This document shows, piece after piece, positions 21,801 through 28,445 of a DNA stretch of 64,000 nucleotides (position 1 is the stretch's first letter; each line of letters begins with the position of its first letter). The stretch is taken from contig OY365810.1 in the NCBI GenBank assembly GCA_959347315.1, forward strand, positions 4,137,467 through 4,201,466, in the 5' to 3' direction. This DNA comes from Bimastos eiseni. Taxonomy: Eukaryota > Annelida > Clitellata > Crassiclitellata > Lumbricidae. Below the pieces are notes generated by a model, which had not been told where the DNA came from, ran no database searches, and worked only from the letters and a program-made list of their open reading frames with translations. The translations under genes were made by a program, and so were the position numbers.

Positions 21801-21892
21801 CGCTGTCTACCAGTTCATCATATAAAGAAAGTTCCTTTATCTTATGCTCAATATCTTGGCTTTTCGTAATGGTAAAATGGATTCGATGTTAA
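439..21892 (+). CDS. Gene A: CARD-CARD-TRADD-N-like-linkers-CARD-transmembrane protein (multi-exon model)
   Basis: Proposed exons are 439-700, 3415-3720, 4273-4629, 10480-10554, 12914-13018, 13257-13328, 14741-14974, 17462-17551, 19916-19984, 20618-20896 and 21678-21892. Together they give 2064 nt, one open frame of 687 residues plus stop. Every junction is phase 1 with AG/GT borders. Domains: CARD1 (1-87), CARD2 (88-189), a TRADD-N-like alpha/beta domain (190-308), short linkers (309-470), a charged helix (471-500), a linker (501-523), CARD3 (524-616) and a hydrophobic tail (617-687). The likely role is a membrane-anchored death-fold signalling adaptor, by analogy with CARD proteins that carry a C-terminal anchor. 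Exons 4 and 5 of the family (7763-7846, 8146-8267) are also present, but the exon-5 donor looks lost, so the model skips them. Exon ends were found by eye from splice borders, phase and comparison with copies C and D; transcript data would settle them. Confidence 0.6.
1310..2380 (+). mobile_element. Degenerate CR1/L2-like non-LTR retrotransposon, reverse-transcriptase part
   Basis: Broken frames give recognisable reverse-transcriptase blocks in order. The stretch near 1310-1450 contains LSNIINSSLTT and a QFNNY block followed by PT, like the common YRPIS motif. Next come a palm-entry block at 1490-1640 (LCDFIGRNNLLHPYQHGF) and the FADDT catalytic box near 1853-1866. After that a stretch of about 130 residues to 2275 holds the VNNWFVANKLTLNANKT block. 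Stops and frameshifts make it inactive. It lies in intron 1 of gene A, and its 3' part resumes after a foldback insertion. Confidence 0.8.
2387..2692. mobile_element. Foldback element with 14-bp subrepeat arms
   Basis: The two ends are inverted copies (AGGACGTTTGATCACTGGAC on the left, its near complement ending at 2687 on the right). Both arms are made of repeated GTGATCAATCGTCC-like units; the right arm has about six. The short middle has no frame. It splits the LINE, whose C-terminal part continues at about 2760. Flanking direct repeats are only approximate. Confidence 0.65.
2760..3190 (+). mobile_element. LINE 3' end (continuation of the element at 1310)
   Basis: Around 2850-2950 one frame reads AWNRLPHDIRVLTQINIFKL, the characteristic C-terminal block of CR1/L2-type LINE polyproteins (W-N-LP-IR then F-K-L). 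It sits in the same orientation as the upstream RT part and is separated from it by the foldback element. Confidence 0.65.
3415..3720 (+). CDS. Gene A exon 2: CARD2
   Basis: The exon opens after TGTTCGTGTAG and ends GGAG|GTAAGT, both phase 1, giving 102 codons as in copies B, C and D. It reads DDWPLSESDIRLLEINR, then ESLVDLLDTSDLCIRLYSE, INNRQKQSILS, EKNEALLDIMTKFSLRQY and a final helix with IACLNESNQGHIAKTL. The helix spacing and the terminal 'cL..snq.HIa..L' fit a CARD, more diverged from textbook CARDs than exon 1. Confidence 0.8.
4273..4629 (+). CDS. Gene A exon 3: TRADD-N-like alpha/beta domain
   Basis: This phase 1-1 exon encodes 119 residues. The predicted order is beta (VVVRVHANLEG), helix (DELEEDIISQLTKVL), beta (LRIIAARKG), beta (SVVIYIHC), a long helix pair (NELLQLIDLLNTDKLKEII...VFTELVS), beta (VRVTLTWSLEEF) and a short helix. 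The order and the spacing of LRII, the VVIYI strand, the long helix pair and the final hydrophobic strand resemble the N-terminal domain of TRADD, the TNF-receptor adaptor. The assignment rests on pattern only; a structure prediction would decide it. The acceptor is TGTAAAG, weaker than the TACAG of copies C and D. Confidence 0.6.
4630..7762 (+). other. Gene A intron 3: no gene seen
   Basis: AT-rich intron. Its part at about 6240-6680 aligns with 60530-61090, intron 3 of gene D, showing that the whole intron was duplicated with the gene. It contains the AT minisatellite element at 6880-7211. A short open stretch at 5480-5704 has no counterpart elsewhere in the window and is not called. Confidence 0.5.
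6880..7211. repeat. 22-bp AT minisatellite framed by 30-bp inverted repeats
   Basis: From about 6940 to 7180 the 22-bp unit ATAAATTAATATAATATATTTT repeats almost perfectly about 11 times. It is framed by imperfect inverted repeats at 6880-6909 (CTGGTACTCGTACCGCTAGT...) and 7182-7211. The near identity of the units suggests recent amplification. The corresponding intron of gene D has flank-like sequence near 61360-61410 but no array. Confidence 0.75.
7763..7846 (+). CDS. Gene A exon 4 (optional linker exon)
   Basis: Read in phase 1 after ATGATAG it is open: WIRKRLKMKNATDEAAEV, then TETNPQELE. It is homologous to copy C exon 4 (39358-39444) and to relics at 53429-53517 and 62062-62145. The 3' border in A, C and the 53.4-kb relic is GAAG|GCAGGC, a possible GC donor. 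It is left out of the main model because the following exon 5 lacks a donor here. Confidence 0.45.
8146..8267 (+). pseudogene. Gene A exon 5 relic without a donor
   Basis: After AATACAG the phase-1 frame reads SGELSLSGDLQSKLTVTERP, matching copy C exon 5 (AEHLSLSEDLPSHLTIT). In C the exon ends GGAG|GTAAGA; here the aligned position reads CACACAGAGATC with no GT, and the frame runs into TAA at 8265-8267. It is either a dead exon that splicing skips or an alternative short C-terminus. Confidence 0.5.
8795..9015 (-). mobile_element. LINE (L2/CR1-like) C-terminal fragment
   Basis: On the minus strand it reads ALVWRCLLGLTPAYLVKLC, then RYLRSVEQSLLYVPHARTVT and RQSRVFSVVG, the usual C-terminal block of L2/CR1-type retrotransposons. 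It has no start, no RT core and no further frame. Confidence 0.75.
9128..9885. mobile_element. Non-autonomous hAT-like element with long inverted arms
   Basis: Ends are CAGCGGCGGCGATC on the left and GATCGCCGCCTCTG on the right. Subterminal inverted arms of about 80 bp lie at 9135-9225 and 9690-9775. Flanks AATGAGAA (9120-9127) and AATGACAA (9886-9893) match at 7 of 8 bases, as expected for hAT integration. No transposase frame is inside. Confidence 0.7.
10480..10554 (+). CDS. Gene A linker exon 'ITRDQLPSAQ'
   Basis: Phase 1-1, 25 codons: ITRDQLPSAQVDEVIKTN then IYEDVE. The acceptor is TTTTTCCAG and the donor GAAG|GTAACT. A diverged copy of the same exon lies at 13257-13328, so it was duplicated inside the gene. 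No domain is recognised. Confidence 0.6.
10688..10790. repeat. Long palindrome
   Basis: The left arm, CGAATTCATATGTCATTGAG followed by ATTTGTGTTACTAG, is mirrored by the complement ending at 10790, around a centre near 10739. The arms are nearly perfect over about 50 bp each. It could be a small foldback element or a hairpin-forming transcript; it has no coding content. Confidence 0.7.
11243..11290. repeat. (CA)n(CG)n(CA)n microsatellite
   Basis: Alternating purine-pyrimidine dinucleotides, CA then CG then CA, over about 48 bases. Such tracts can adopt left-handed DNA; otherwise unremarkable. Confidence 0.9.
11762..11932. mobile_element. hAT-like MITE with perfect 8-bp target duplication
   Basis: The 171-bp element begins CAGGGCCGTACCTAGG and ends CAGTACGGCCTTG. 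It is flanked by TCCACGAC at 11754-11761 and again at 11933-11940, an exact 8-bp duplication. The inside contains GGGCGCAA repeats. A diverged relative in opposite orientation lies at 43104-43266. Confidence 0.85.
12914..13018 (+). CDS. Gene A linker exon 'WPQIQPTERR'
   Basis: After TTTTCTAG the phase-1 frame reads WPQIQPTERRPDKQNRC, then LPSNEVENRKRKLCDII, and ends ATAG|GTATAA in phase 1 (105 nt). It fits the phase rule of the gene and is polar and basic. There is no paralogous copy in the window to confirm it. Confidence 0.5.
   Translation, partial: NGHRFNLLKGDLTNRTGVYHRTRSKIGKESYATL
13257..13328 (+). CDS. Gene A linker exon 'YTYDLLPSAQ'
   Basis: Phase 1-1 exon of 24 codons: YTYDLLPSAQANEIIENI then TENIG. 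The acceptor is CTTTCCAG and the donor GGAG|GTAACT. It is a tandem paralogue of the exon at 10480-10554 (shared LPSAQ..E.I..NI). Confidence 0.6.
13329..14740 (+). other. Gene A intron with unclassified repeat-like block
   Basis: About 13600-14045 is GC-richer than its surroundings and open for 139 codons on the minus strand and about 113 on the plus strand; neither product is recognised and it is probably old mobile-element sequence. 14050-14275 is a foldback-like repeat. 14280-14740 shows nothing recognisable. Confidence 0.4.
14050..14275. repeat. TTCGATAGTCCGAAGG tandem and inverted repeat
   Basis: Units of GGTTCGATAGTCCGAA recur several times. A 62-bp higher unit ending GCTCGAGAGCGCCTA is present twice (about 14058-14121 and 14120-14183). 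At 14226-14275 the unit turns over (AATCTTCGGACTGG, ATTATCGAACCTT), giving an inverted arm. It looks like one end of a foldback element. Confidence 0.65.
14741..14974 (+). CDS. Gene A exon: charged region with CxxC
   Basis: 78 codons between TTTCAG and CATT|GTAAGT, phase 1-1. It reads ELILEALENLKVKYKVPEGS, a basic-acidic stretch, then YLDKLCTVCAQRQQKQNLKL and a polar end. The single CTVC pair is too little for a zinc finger. Predicted mostly helical and soluble; no family recognised. Confidence 0.6.
15277..15557. mobile_element. hAT-like MITE with perfect 8-bp target duplication
   Basis: The 281-bp element starts CAGAGGTGTAGCAAG and ends CTTGTTACACCCCTG, an imperfect inverted pair. CTGTTTGG flanks both sides exactly (15269-15276 and 15558-15565). 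The inside is rich in G and C homopolymers and codes for nothing. Confidence 0.85.
15786..15930. repeat. (GATA)n / (GA)n microsatellite
   Basis: GATA repeats pass into GAGA, GACA and GAGC-rich purine tracts over about 145 bases. The serine/leucine-rich minus-strand frames across it are an artefact of the repeat. Confidence 0.9.
16010..16190 (-). mobile_element. tRNA-derived SINE
   Basis: On the minus strand it begins GGCCAAGGTGGCATAACGGT, with box A (TGGCATAACGGTAG) and, about 30 bases on, box B (GGTTGGAACCC), then a non-tRNA tail. The spacing of the two boxes is that of a RNA polymerase III promoter, but the rest does not fold as a mature tRNA. Confidence 0.65.
17462..17551 (+). CDS. Gene A exon: charged helix
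   Basis: 30 codons, phase 1-1, between TTTATAG and ATAG|GTAGAAG. It reads RTQGHYLRKKLELELKMTEL then ITKDHQLRI, an amphipathic charged helix. It is homologous to the coiled-coil exon of copy C at 44368-44469, and both donors continue GTARAAGTTGAAG, showing intron homology. Confidence 0.65.
18412..19337. mobile_element. hAT-like element with GATACCAATACC internal repeats
   Basis: Ends are CAGGGCTGCTAACAATAC and GCGATATTAACAGCCCTG, an inverted pair. Flanks TATACATC and TGCACATC match at 6 of 8. Subterminal zones carry repeated GATACCAATACCAATAC-like and GCGATACACGCTGCGATAC-like units. No transposase frame. A 3' end of the same family lies at 49520-49646. Confidence 0.65.
18745..18985 (+). mobile_element. 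tRNA-derived SINE-like sequence
   Basis: GATGGCCTATCGGTAATGCG resembles a tRNA 5' end with box A; GCGGTTGACTCC follows at box-B distance, then CCTGGGCAAG, a phrase common just after the tRNA part of SINEs. It lies inside the hAT-like element and may be part of it. Confidence 0.45.
19916..19984 (+). CDS. Gene A exon 'FHLREARRLARELEG'
   Basis: 23 codons in phase 1 after TTTGCAAG: FHLREARRLARELEGITGKS, then DK. It is homologous to copy C 45273-45341 (VLLRTVRRLTRKLEGTKEMS). Copy C supports the donor at 19984 (AAAG|GTAGGC). A stronger internal donor (ACGG|GTAAGT after 19969) would give an in-frame exon five residues shorter. Confidence 0.65.
19985..20617 (+). other. Gene A intron with LINE fragment
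   Basis: Contains the minus-strand LINE fragment at 20030-20290. The rest, 20291-20617, shows nothing recognisable. Confidence 0.4.
20030..20290 (-). mobile_element. LINE (L2-like) C-terminal fragment
   Basis: The minus strand reads AIRQRRAFLVVGPSTWNELP, then LGLRSLL and, after a stop, a phenylalanine-rich end with RGWSGSAPR. This is the conserved tail of L2-type polyproteins, the same family as 8795-9015. Confidence 0.65.
20618..20896 (+). CDS. Gene A exon: CARD3
   Basis: 93 codons, phase 1-1, between TCTGCACAG and TTTT|GTAAGA. The sequence shows helix 1 (IILLNFHWLRESLD), helix 2 (LLTFLFQREA), the turn LSCQEYDKIQ typical of CARD helix 3, helix 4-5 (KNGELLSILAQNTLEDFTVF) and helix 6 (FALIETHQCYIIRKM). 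The 'LT/LS..EYdkIq' and terminal 'aL.et.q..I' spacing is that of a CARD. No counterpart is seen in copy C. Confidence 0.75.
20897..21677 (+). other. Gene A last intron: nothing recognised
   Basis: 781 bases with no recognisable repeat or conserved block. It ends CTTTTGCTGCAG, a good polypyrimidine tract and acceptor. Confidence 0.4.
21678..21892 (+). CDS. Gene A last exon: transmembrane tail
   Basis: Entering in phase 1, it reads VSEYAVCPYG, then a 26-residue hydrophobic run (GLIQIVSVLVFFSSILFLLS and onward ITFFYM). A serine/threonine-rich stretch follows, then a second shorter hydrophobic patch (FILCSISWLFVMV) ending KWIRC and TAA-type stop at 21890-21892. This looks like one or two membrane segments and makes the protein tail-anchored. 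The frame is joined to CARD3 only by splice logic, with no paralogue to confirm it. Confidence 0.5.
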
Positions 21893-21934
21893 CCAATGAT
21901 AAATTTGCAGTCGTTTATTCTTTGTTTGTCAAAG

Positions 21935-23930
21935 CAAACATCAATCAAGGAACCGAATCTCGGATATTCGAAGGAGACGTCAAAACAGGAACCAAATCTG
22001 TGCCAACCAAAGGATACATCAAGAAAGGAACCGTATCTCTGCAAATCGAAAGATACATTAAGGCAGGAACGGAATCTTTGCAAATCGAAGGAGAAATAAA
22101 TGCAGGAGACGAATCTTTACAAATCGAAAGAGACATTGCGACAGGAAGCGAATCTTTGCAAATCGAAGGAGACATTAATGCAGAAACCAAATCTTTGCAA
22201 ATCCAAGGAGACATTGATGCAGGAACCGAATCTCTGCAAATCGAAAGATACATTAAGGCAGGAACCGAATCTTTGCAAATCGAAGGAGAAATAAATGCAG
22301 GAAACGAATCTTTACAAATCGAAGGAGACATTGCTACAGGAAGCGAATCTTTGCAAATTGAAGGAGACATTAATGCAGGAACCAAATCTTTGCAAATCCA
22401 AGGAGACATTGATGCAGGAACCGAATCTCTGCAAATCGAAAGATACATTAAGACAGGAACCGAATCTTTGCAAATCGAAGGAGAAATAAATACAGAAAAC
22501 GAATCTTTACAAATCGAAGGAGACATTGCTACAGGAAGCGAATCTTTGCAAATCGAAGGAGACATTAATGCAGGAACCAAATCTTTGCAAATCCAAGGAG
22601 ACATTGATGCAGGAAGCGAATCTTTGCAAATCGAAGGAGACATTAATGCAGAAACCGAATCTCTGCAAGTCGAAGGAGACATTAATGCAAGAACCGAATC
22701 TTTGCAGATCGAATACGACGTCAATGCAGGAACCGAGTCTTTGCAAATCGAAGGAGATATCAATGTAGGAACCGAATCTTTGCAAATCGAAGGTGACATC
22801 ATTTCAGGAACCGAATCTTTGCAAATCAAGGGAGACATTAAAGTAGGAACTGGGTCTTTGCAAATCGAAGGATACATCAATACAGGAGCCGAATCTTTGC
22901 AAATCGAAGCAGGCATTGAGGCAGGAACCGAATCTTTGCAAATCGATAGAGACACGAATGCAGGATCCGAATCTTTGCAAATATTCGAAGGAGATATCAA
23001 TATAGGAACTGAATATTTGCAATTCAAAGTAGACATGACTGTAGGTACCGAATCTTTGCAAATCGAAGGCGACATCAATGCAGGAACCGAATCTTTACAA
23101 ATCGAAGGAGATATCAATGTAGGAACCGAATCTTTGCAAATCGAAGGTGACATCAATGCAGGAACCGAATCTTTGCAGGTCGAAGTAGACATGACTGCAG
23201 GAACCGAATTTTTGCAACTCGAAGTAGACGTTAATGCAAGAACCAAATCTTTGCAGGTCGAAGTCGACAAAACTGTAGGAACCGAATCTTTGCAGATTGA
23301 AGAAGACATCAATGTAGAAACCTAATCTTTGCAGATCGAAAGAAATATGAATGCACTAACCGAATCTTTGCAAATCGAGAGAGTCATATATGTTGGAACC
23401 GAATTCTTGCCAGTCGAAGAAGACATCAATGTTTTAACCGAACATTTGCTAGTTGACAGACACATCACTGTAGGAAGTGAATCTTTGCCAGTCGAAGGAG
23501 ACATCGAGGCAGGATCCGAATCTTTGCAAATTGAAGGAGACATAAATGTAGGATCCGAATCTCAGTCAGTCGATAGAAACATCAATGTAGGAACTGACTC
23601 TTTGCTAATCGAAGGAGACATCAATGTAGTAAGCGATTCTTTACAAGTTGAGGGAGACATCAATGCAGGTACCGAATTAGGGCAAATCGCAAAAGACATT
23701 GATGCGGGAACCGAGTTTTTGCAAATCGAAGGAGACATCGATGTAGAAACCGAGTCTTTGCAGTCGAAGAAGACATCAATGTAGGAATCGAATCTTTGCT
23801 AGTCGAAGGATACATGAATGTAGGAACCGAATCATTGTCAGTCGAAGGAGACATCGATATAGGAAACGAGTCTTTTCTGAGTCCAATGCCGGATCCGAAA
23901 GGGACATCGATGCAGGAAATGAATCTTTGA
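21935..23930. repeat. 39-bp tandem array (about 51 units), open on both strands
   Basis: The unit translates as GDINAGTESLQIE on the + strand. From 21844 one frame runs 493 codons through about 35 units to a TAA at 23323-23325 that is one base from GAA; the same frame then continues to about 23763, where a one-base loss breaks it. On the minus strand a second frame (unit SICKDSVPALMSP) is open for 455 codons, 23312 to 21945. The array starts just past the stop of gene A. As 39 is a multiple of three, open frames are expected; coding is possible but unproven. Confidence 0.85.
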
Positions 23931-24475
23931 GTGATATGTTATAGAAAGTGCTCCAATCTAACTCTGAGCCACTGAAATCTATGCGAAGTTATGGAGTATC
24001 ACACTGGTTGAGATTTAGCTCTAATTTTTTGAACCCAGCAGCTCCAGTGACTCCAGTTGTCGATTCGGAGCTGCGAATGGATTTTACTTTGGATGGCGTC
24101 TCAAAAACTCGAAGCCGCATTTTTGCAGCTTCTCACCGTGAAATGAATGCTTTATTTTCCGATATTCATCCAGCTCAAGTCGACAGTTCCAATGCCGAAC
24201 ATACATGTAATATCTCGCTGATCCAAATAACGGTCGAGTTATGCTATTGAATTCAGAGTTGGATTTTAAGTGAGAAATTCTCTCCAAAAGAAAAGACGGG
24301 CTGTAAATTTCATGATTTACTGCCATGCATTAGTCAAATGAATCCACCTCACCGACATACTTTCATCAGTTTAGCATAGACATTAATATTATTTCAATAA
24401 TCCGCCTTTTACTTATACAGAGCAAATATACAGAGGGAAAATTCCATATTCCCGCTTCTACTTTGACGGTATTCT
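23931..24475. other. Spacer: no gene seen
   Basis: A 100-codon open stretch (23948-24250, + strand) has no recognisable features and no relation to neighbours. Nothing else seen. Confidence 0.35.
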
Positions 24476-25290
24476 TTTGATCGATCCGGAATCTAGTGAT
24501 ACTGTTATTACTCTTAAAGATCCAGTTTGTAATCAAGCAGAAAGCTTTTTCATCATTCCCGCTTCCGCTTCAGCGACATTATTTTATCAATCTAGCTTCA
24601 AATTAGACATGCATATTTTCGTCAATCCAGCTTCTGGTTCAGCAGAAAGCTTTACATCATTCCCACTTCCATGTAAACAGCCTACTGTCGTCATTTTATT
24701 TCAACTTCTATTTCAGCAATATCTCTGTCATCGATCCAACCTCTATTTAAAGAAGAAAATTTTGAAACTGTCCATCTTCTAGTGCTGCAATAACACTTTC
24801 ATCGATCCAACTTCTATTTAAAAAGAACCATTTTAATATGTCCAGCATCTATTCATGCAAGAATACTTTCATCGATCCAACATAATATATTATGTAATAT
24901 ATATCATATTGAAATAAGAATGTACTTAATCAATCCAGCTTTAAGTGATGTAACAACACTTTATTTGATCCAACTTCTATTCAAATAAGAATGTTATTAA
25001 TCAATCCAGTTGAACATAATTCTTTGAGTCGATCCAGCTTCCACTTAAGCTTCCACTTAAGCAGAATTTATACATTCCACCTAGGCAGAAATTATACATA
25101 TGCGACATTTTGATTGACGATATTATTGTCGTGCGGCATTATGAACGTGCGATATTTTTAATTGCGACATTTTGACTTGCAATATTATTATCGTACGACA
25201 CTATTAACGTGCGATATTCTCAATTGCGATATTTTGTTCGCGACATTTTTGTTAACGACATTTTTCTTGCGATATCTTCATCTGATACCC
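24476..25290. repeat. 36-bp repeat array plus GCGACATTTT subrepeats (half foldback element)
   Basis: Units like TTTCATCGATCCAACTTCTA recur every 35-45 bases from 24476 to 25080. They are the reverse complement of the arrays at 32150-32395 and 36225-36830. At 25100-25290 a second set of units, TGCGACATTTT and GCGATATT, follows. By comparison with the two complete foldback elements this looks like the right half of a third one whose left arm is missing. Confidence 0.55.
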
Positions 25291-25374
25291 GTACCGGGCA
25301 GTCGTTACTCTACCCTGCGACGCAGACCGCAATTCGCAATCTTCGACCGGAGGGGCACTGTAGAGGTAGCGCCT

Positions 25375-25686
25375 TCACTTCAATCATTCAAAAACCTTAG
25401 CATCGCTGATCACATAGCCCATCTTTCTCGTTCTTGCTTCATGAATATTCGTGATCTTCGTAGAATCCGCCCTATGCTTGAGTGAAACGGCATCCACAAT
25501 AGCCACATCAATAGTTCACGCTAAATTGGATTGCTGAAATTCCCTTTTCCTCAACACAGACACCACCCAATTAAAACGCCTCCAAGCCAATCCGAATGCT
25601 CTCGCCCGTGTTGTCGACGAAAAATTCAAATTGCATTTCTTTCTTGTTCGCACTGATAAGGCCATCTTCTGTTTCGTGTAGTGGTT
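25375..25686 (+). mobile_element. LINE (CR1/L2-like) RT fragment
   Basis: The frame reads LSIADHIAHLSRSCFMNIRD then LRRIRPML; after a stop and shift, another frame has TQLKRLQANPNALARVV. Together they are the palm-to-thumb block of L2/CR1 reverse transcriptase ('LSR..F..IR.LRRIRP', 'Q..RLQ..qNalARvV'). Truncated at both ends. Confidence 0.75.
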
Positions 25687-25979
25687 AAGGCTGTCAACGG
25701 ATACCAGGGTAACCGCACGAGGCTGACTGTCCGGGCAATAAAATCGGTCATCGGGTACCTGACATTCCATAAACATAGGAAATCTTACCTGAACAAATAC
25801 CAGAAATGTTCCGTTGGTCATATTGGCTCACTGCCCTGGTAATGAAATCGGTTCTAGGGTGCCCGATATTTCCTAAAAATTTGAAATTCTCTAAATTTCC
25901 TAAAAAAATGTCTGCGCGGTCGGGTACCCGCTCTGCCGGATATCCGGGTTGTGATTTCAACATAATATGACAGCCTTAG
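25687..25979. mobile_element. Non-autonomous hAT-like element
   Basis: Ends AAGGCTGTCA and TGACAGCCTTAG are inverted. TAGTGGTT (25679-25686) and CAGTGGTT (25980-25987) flank it, 7 of 8 matching. It inserted at the edge of the LINE fragment; it carries GGTACC-rich GC blocks and no transposase. Confidence 0.65.
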
Positions 25980-25987
25980 CAGTGGTT

Positions 25988-26370
25988 AGGATACTATAAG
26001 TGTTTGGATTTCTGTGCAACGCTGATAGCCTGAAGCAGTATCACAGAGAAAATGAACCACAGACTTTCTGCGCTTGGAGTTTTCTCATTCGTAAACAAGG
26101 TTTGCCACACTCTGGACTATGACGCATTGATCCACCAATTTGCGGTGAACAAGTCCGAAAGAAGAGCTTTGCGTAAATATCGAATACAATGTAGACCTAC
26201 AGTTGGACACTGCACACGTAGGCCTATATGCATGTATAATATTATACACCCTGTGCATACACAGGGTGTATAATATACATTATAATATGCACTCTGTCAT
26301 ATTTGAGGGGCTCACGACACTTGTGACGTGTGACGAGGAAAGCGGGCAAAAACGCTCGGTGTTGAGCTTA
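25988..26370. other. Spacer with a short hairpin
   Basis: No gene. A 16-bp perfect stem with a 4-base loop lies at 26240-26275 (TATTATACACCCTGTG and its complement). Confidence 0.5.
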
Positions 26371-27110
26371 ATTTTATTTCAAATGCTTCAGGAGAAATGT
26401 CACTTCCTGACAACTGAGCCCACGACGAACAATGTATAGTTGCAATAATTATTGCAACTAGGAGTAGAGACCCCTTTCCCTGCAGTGAATACCTGAAGAA
26501 CGGCAACGCTCTGGCAAATAGTCATGGGCAAGACCACTTGACTTCGCAGTACCAAGGCAGCGATTCGGCTACCAATGCGCTTCTGGACAGGAGACCGATG
26601 TGTAGTCTCCAGAATCGATCTTGCAAAAGAAGCTAAACCAAGAAAAGATGTGACCAGAAAGGAAAAATGAGACAGATATGCGCTTATGGGTAATATCGTG
26701 GTCCACACTTTCACTAACGCACTGGAATCCAACAGTGCCAGAAGAGACACCAGCAACCTACGGTCCTACGTGTATGTAGGGGCCTTTCATTGCTCTTTTC
26801 AAGAACCTATCGCTCTAGCCGTTTTTCCTGTGCTAAATCACCGGAAGCCTCATCCCAACAGAAAATCGTTCCAAATGGTCGCCAAGGTCACACTGGTCTC
26901 AAGGTTATTATACGCGGCGCCGTCGTTCTAGAGCCTTACGTCAGCAACCGTCCGCAAAGATTAATTAAGCGGTTTCCTACACGGGCTTTGCGCATAATTT
27001 ACACCCCGCGTGGAACTGATATCATAGAGGAGCGAGTATCTTAGTTGAGGACGACCTACTCCAGTCCATCAACAGCTTTCCGCCAATCGTTCGGCGAGGT
27101 TAAGCCCTTC
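26371..27110 (+). other. Segment duplicated upstream of copies B and D
   Basis: 26371-26640 and 27057-27110 align with 55431-55750. Both open with CTTCAAATGCTT-like sequence and share EYLK...Q-LTS-YQGSDS in one frame. In the second copy that frame is open for 88 codons; here it breaks. The 420 bases between 26640 and 27057 are an insertion of unknown origin. It could be an untranslated or dead exon of the preceding family member, or part of the duplicated unit. Confidence 0.4.
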
Positions 27111-27569
27111 ATCTCTATGCACAGGACTGTGTACTTTTTAAAAAGACGCCAAGAATAATATATACCCAGAATATTATGCAAGAGTATTACAAATCTAAAT
27201 GAATCATTTCAATAGTCATTATATTTCTTCTTTAGAGTGGCCTTCGTGAGATGTTAGCTGTGATACGTTGAGTCATCATGCTGTGATGATAATAAAGGAC
27301 GACTAATTACATCGTCGTCGTCGTCGCCGTCGCCGCCGCCGTGCCCGTCATCATTACATCATCATCATCATCATCATCAAGTACCCACAATATCTCCATG
27401 ACCTCGAAGACTTAAGATTACAATTTTATACAATTATACATTTATACTTACCGTTTCGGCCTACTTGTACGTACGATGGACAGAATACTATCTGATGCGG
27501 GAAGAAAAGTTGACATTGGACCAAGCGCAGGATGTTTGTTTATATCGGCTTCTAATCAGCGGAACAGCC
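27111..27569. other. Spacer with trinucleotide repeat
   Basis: A GTC/GCC then ATC trinucleotide tract occupies 27311-27380. 27470-27569 aligns loosely with the first 90 bases of the window, so the duplicated upstream region begins here. Confidence 0.5.
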
Positions 27570-27826
27570 CTTAGACAACCATCCGGGTTTGTTACATGAT
27601 AATTTTAAAGCCGGGGATGTGTCTAAGCAGGTTATCGTTGTAATAGTTACGATTTGTTTCGAAAGGTTGAGTCCACTTTTCTGCTAAACTGATTCTACCA
27701 AAGGATGAATACATTGCAGCAATAAGTAGCTTATGAACGCCTATTATGCATCGCGATTCTAAAGGTAAATAAACAGGAACCCTTCACACGCATAAATGAT
27801 TATCAAAAAAAAAATTCATAGCAATT
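27570..27826 (+). promoter_or_regulatory. Conserved upstream block of copy B
   Basis: It aligns along its length with 92-347 and 55855-56108, including CATCCGGGTTTGTTA, TTATCGTTGTAATAGTTACG and the terminal TTCATAGCAATTCT. The following GCTACAATAAATTT is shared with copy D only. Confidence 0.45.
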
Positions 27827-28077
27827 CTCACTTCCGGCTACAATAAATTTAATTTTGTCGTTTGTCATCAACCAGGACCTTGTATCAGACTCATCGATAT
27901 TTTAGATGTCGCACTCCTAAACGTAACCTCCAAACCGCGTCACACAAACGTCAAGCTAAAGGCAAAAACTTATTCACGTGCTGCGTCGAGTCATTGGCGC
28001 TGTCCGAAGGGTAGCCCGAAGAAGGCCGGAGTCCGGTTTCCAAAGGGTCAGTATAGGTAGAGTAACTGTTAAGGGGA

Positions 28078-28445
28078 CAGTGGCGTCGCTACCATCCATT
28101 GGGACGCAGTTTTTATTTAAATAATAATTTTTCCATCGAAAAATAGGCTGAGTTGACCGGCATTGACAGCGCTACCACGGACTCTGCCGACAGCTTGCTA
28201 CAGTCATTATAAGCATACTGTAGGCTATGCATGATCTAGCGCTTCTAGCGGATGACTTCCCGCTTTGAATAGTAAGGCTCACCTCTTTTACATGAATATG
28301 GTGGTATCGCCAATAGCAAATGAGCATTGCTACACTCTCATTTACAAAATTACGATGGGGTGGGGAAGGATATTCAGTAGCTCCTCTCCTACCCCTATCA
28401 TATCCAATCTGCCTCTCCTGGCTTGTAATCCTAGCGACGCCACTG
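28078..28445. mobile_element. Non-autonomous hAT-like element
   Basis: Ends CAGTGGCGTCGCTA and TAGCGACGCCACTG are a perfect inverted pair. Flanks (AAGGGGA / AAGGCGGA) are similar but not an exact 8-bp duplication. Same terminal family as 39883-40750. Confidence 0.75.

Noticed and set aside
21844..23325. 493-codon open frame as a confirmed protein gene
   Set aside because: The frame lies in a 39-bp tandem array where openness follows from the unit length; the opposite strand is also open. Kept as a repeat with possible coding.
24477..24782. 101-codon frame with repeated phrases
   Set aside because: Lies in the degenerate 36-bp repeat array; the phrases are repeat translation.
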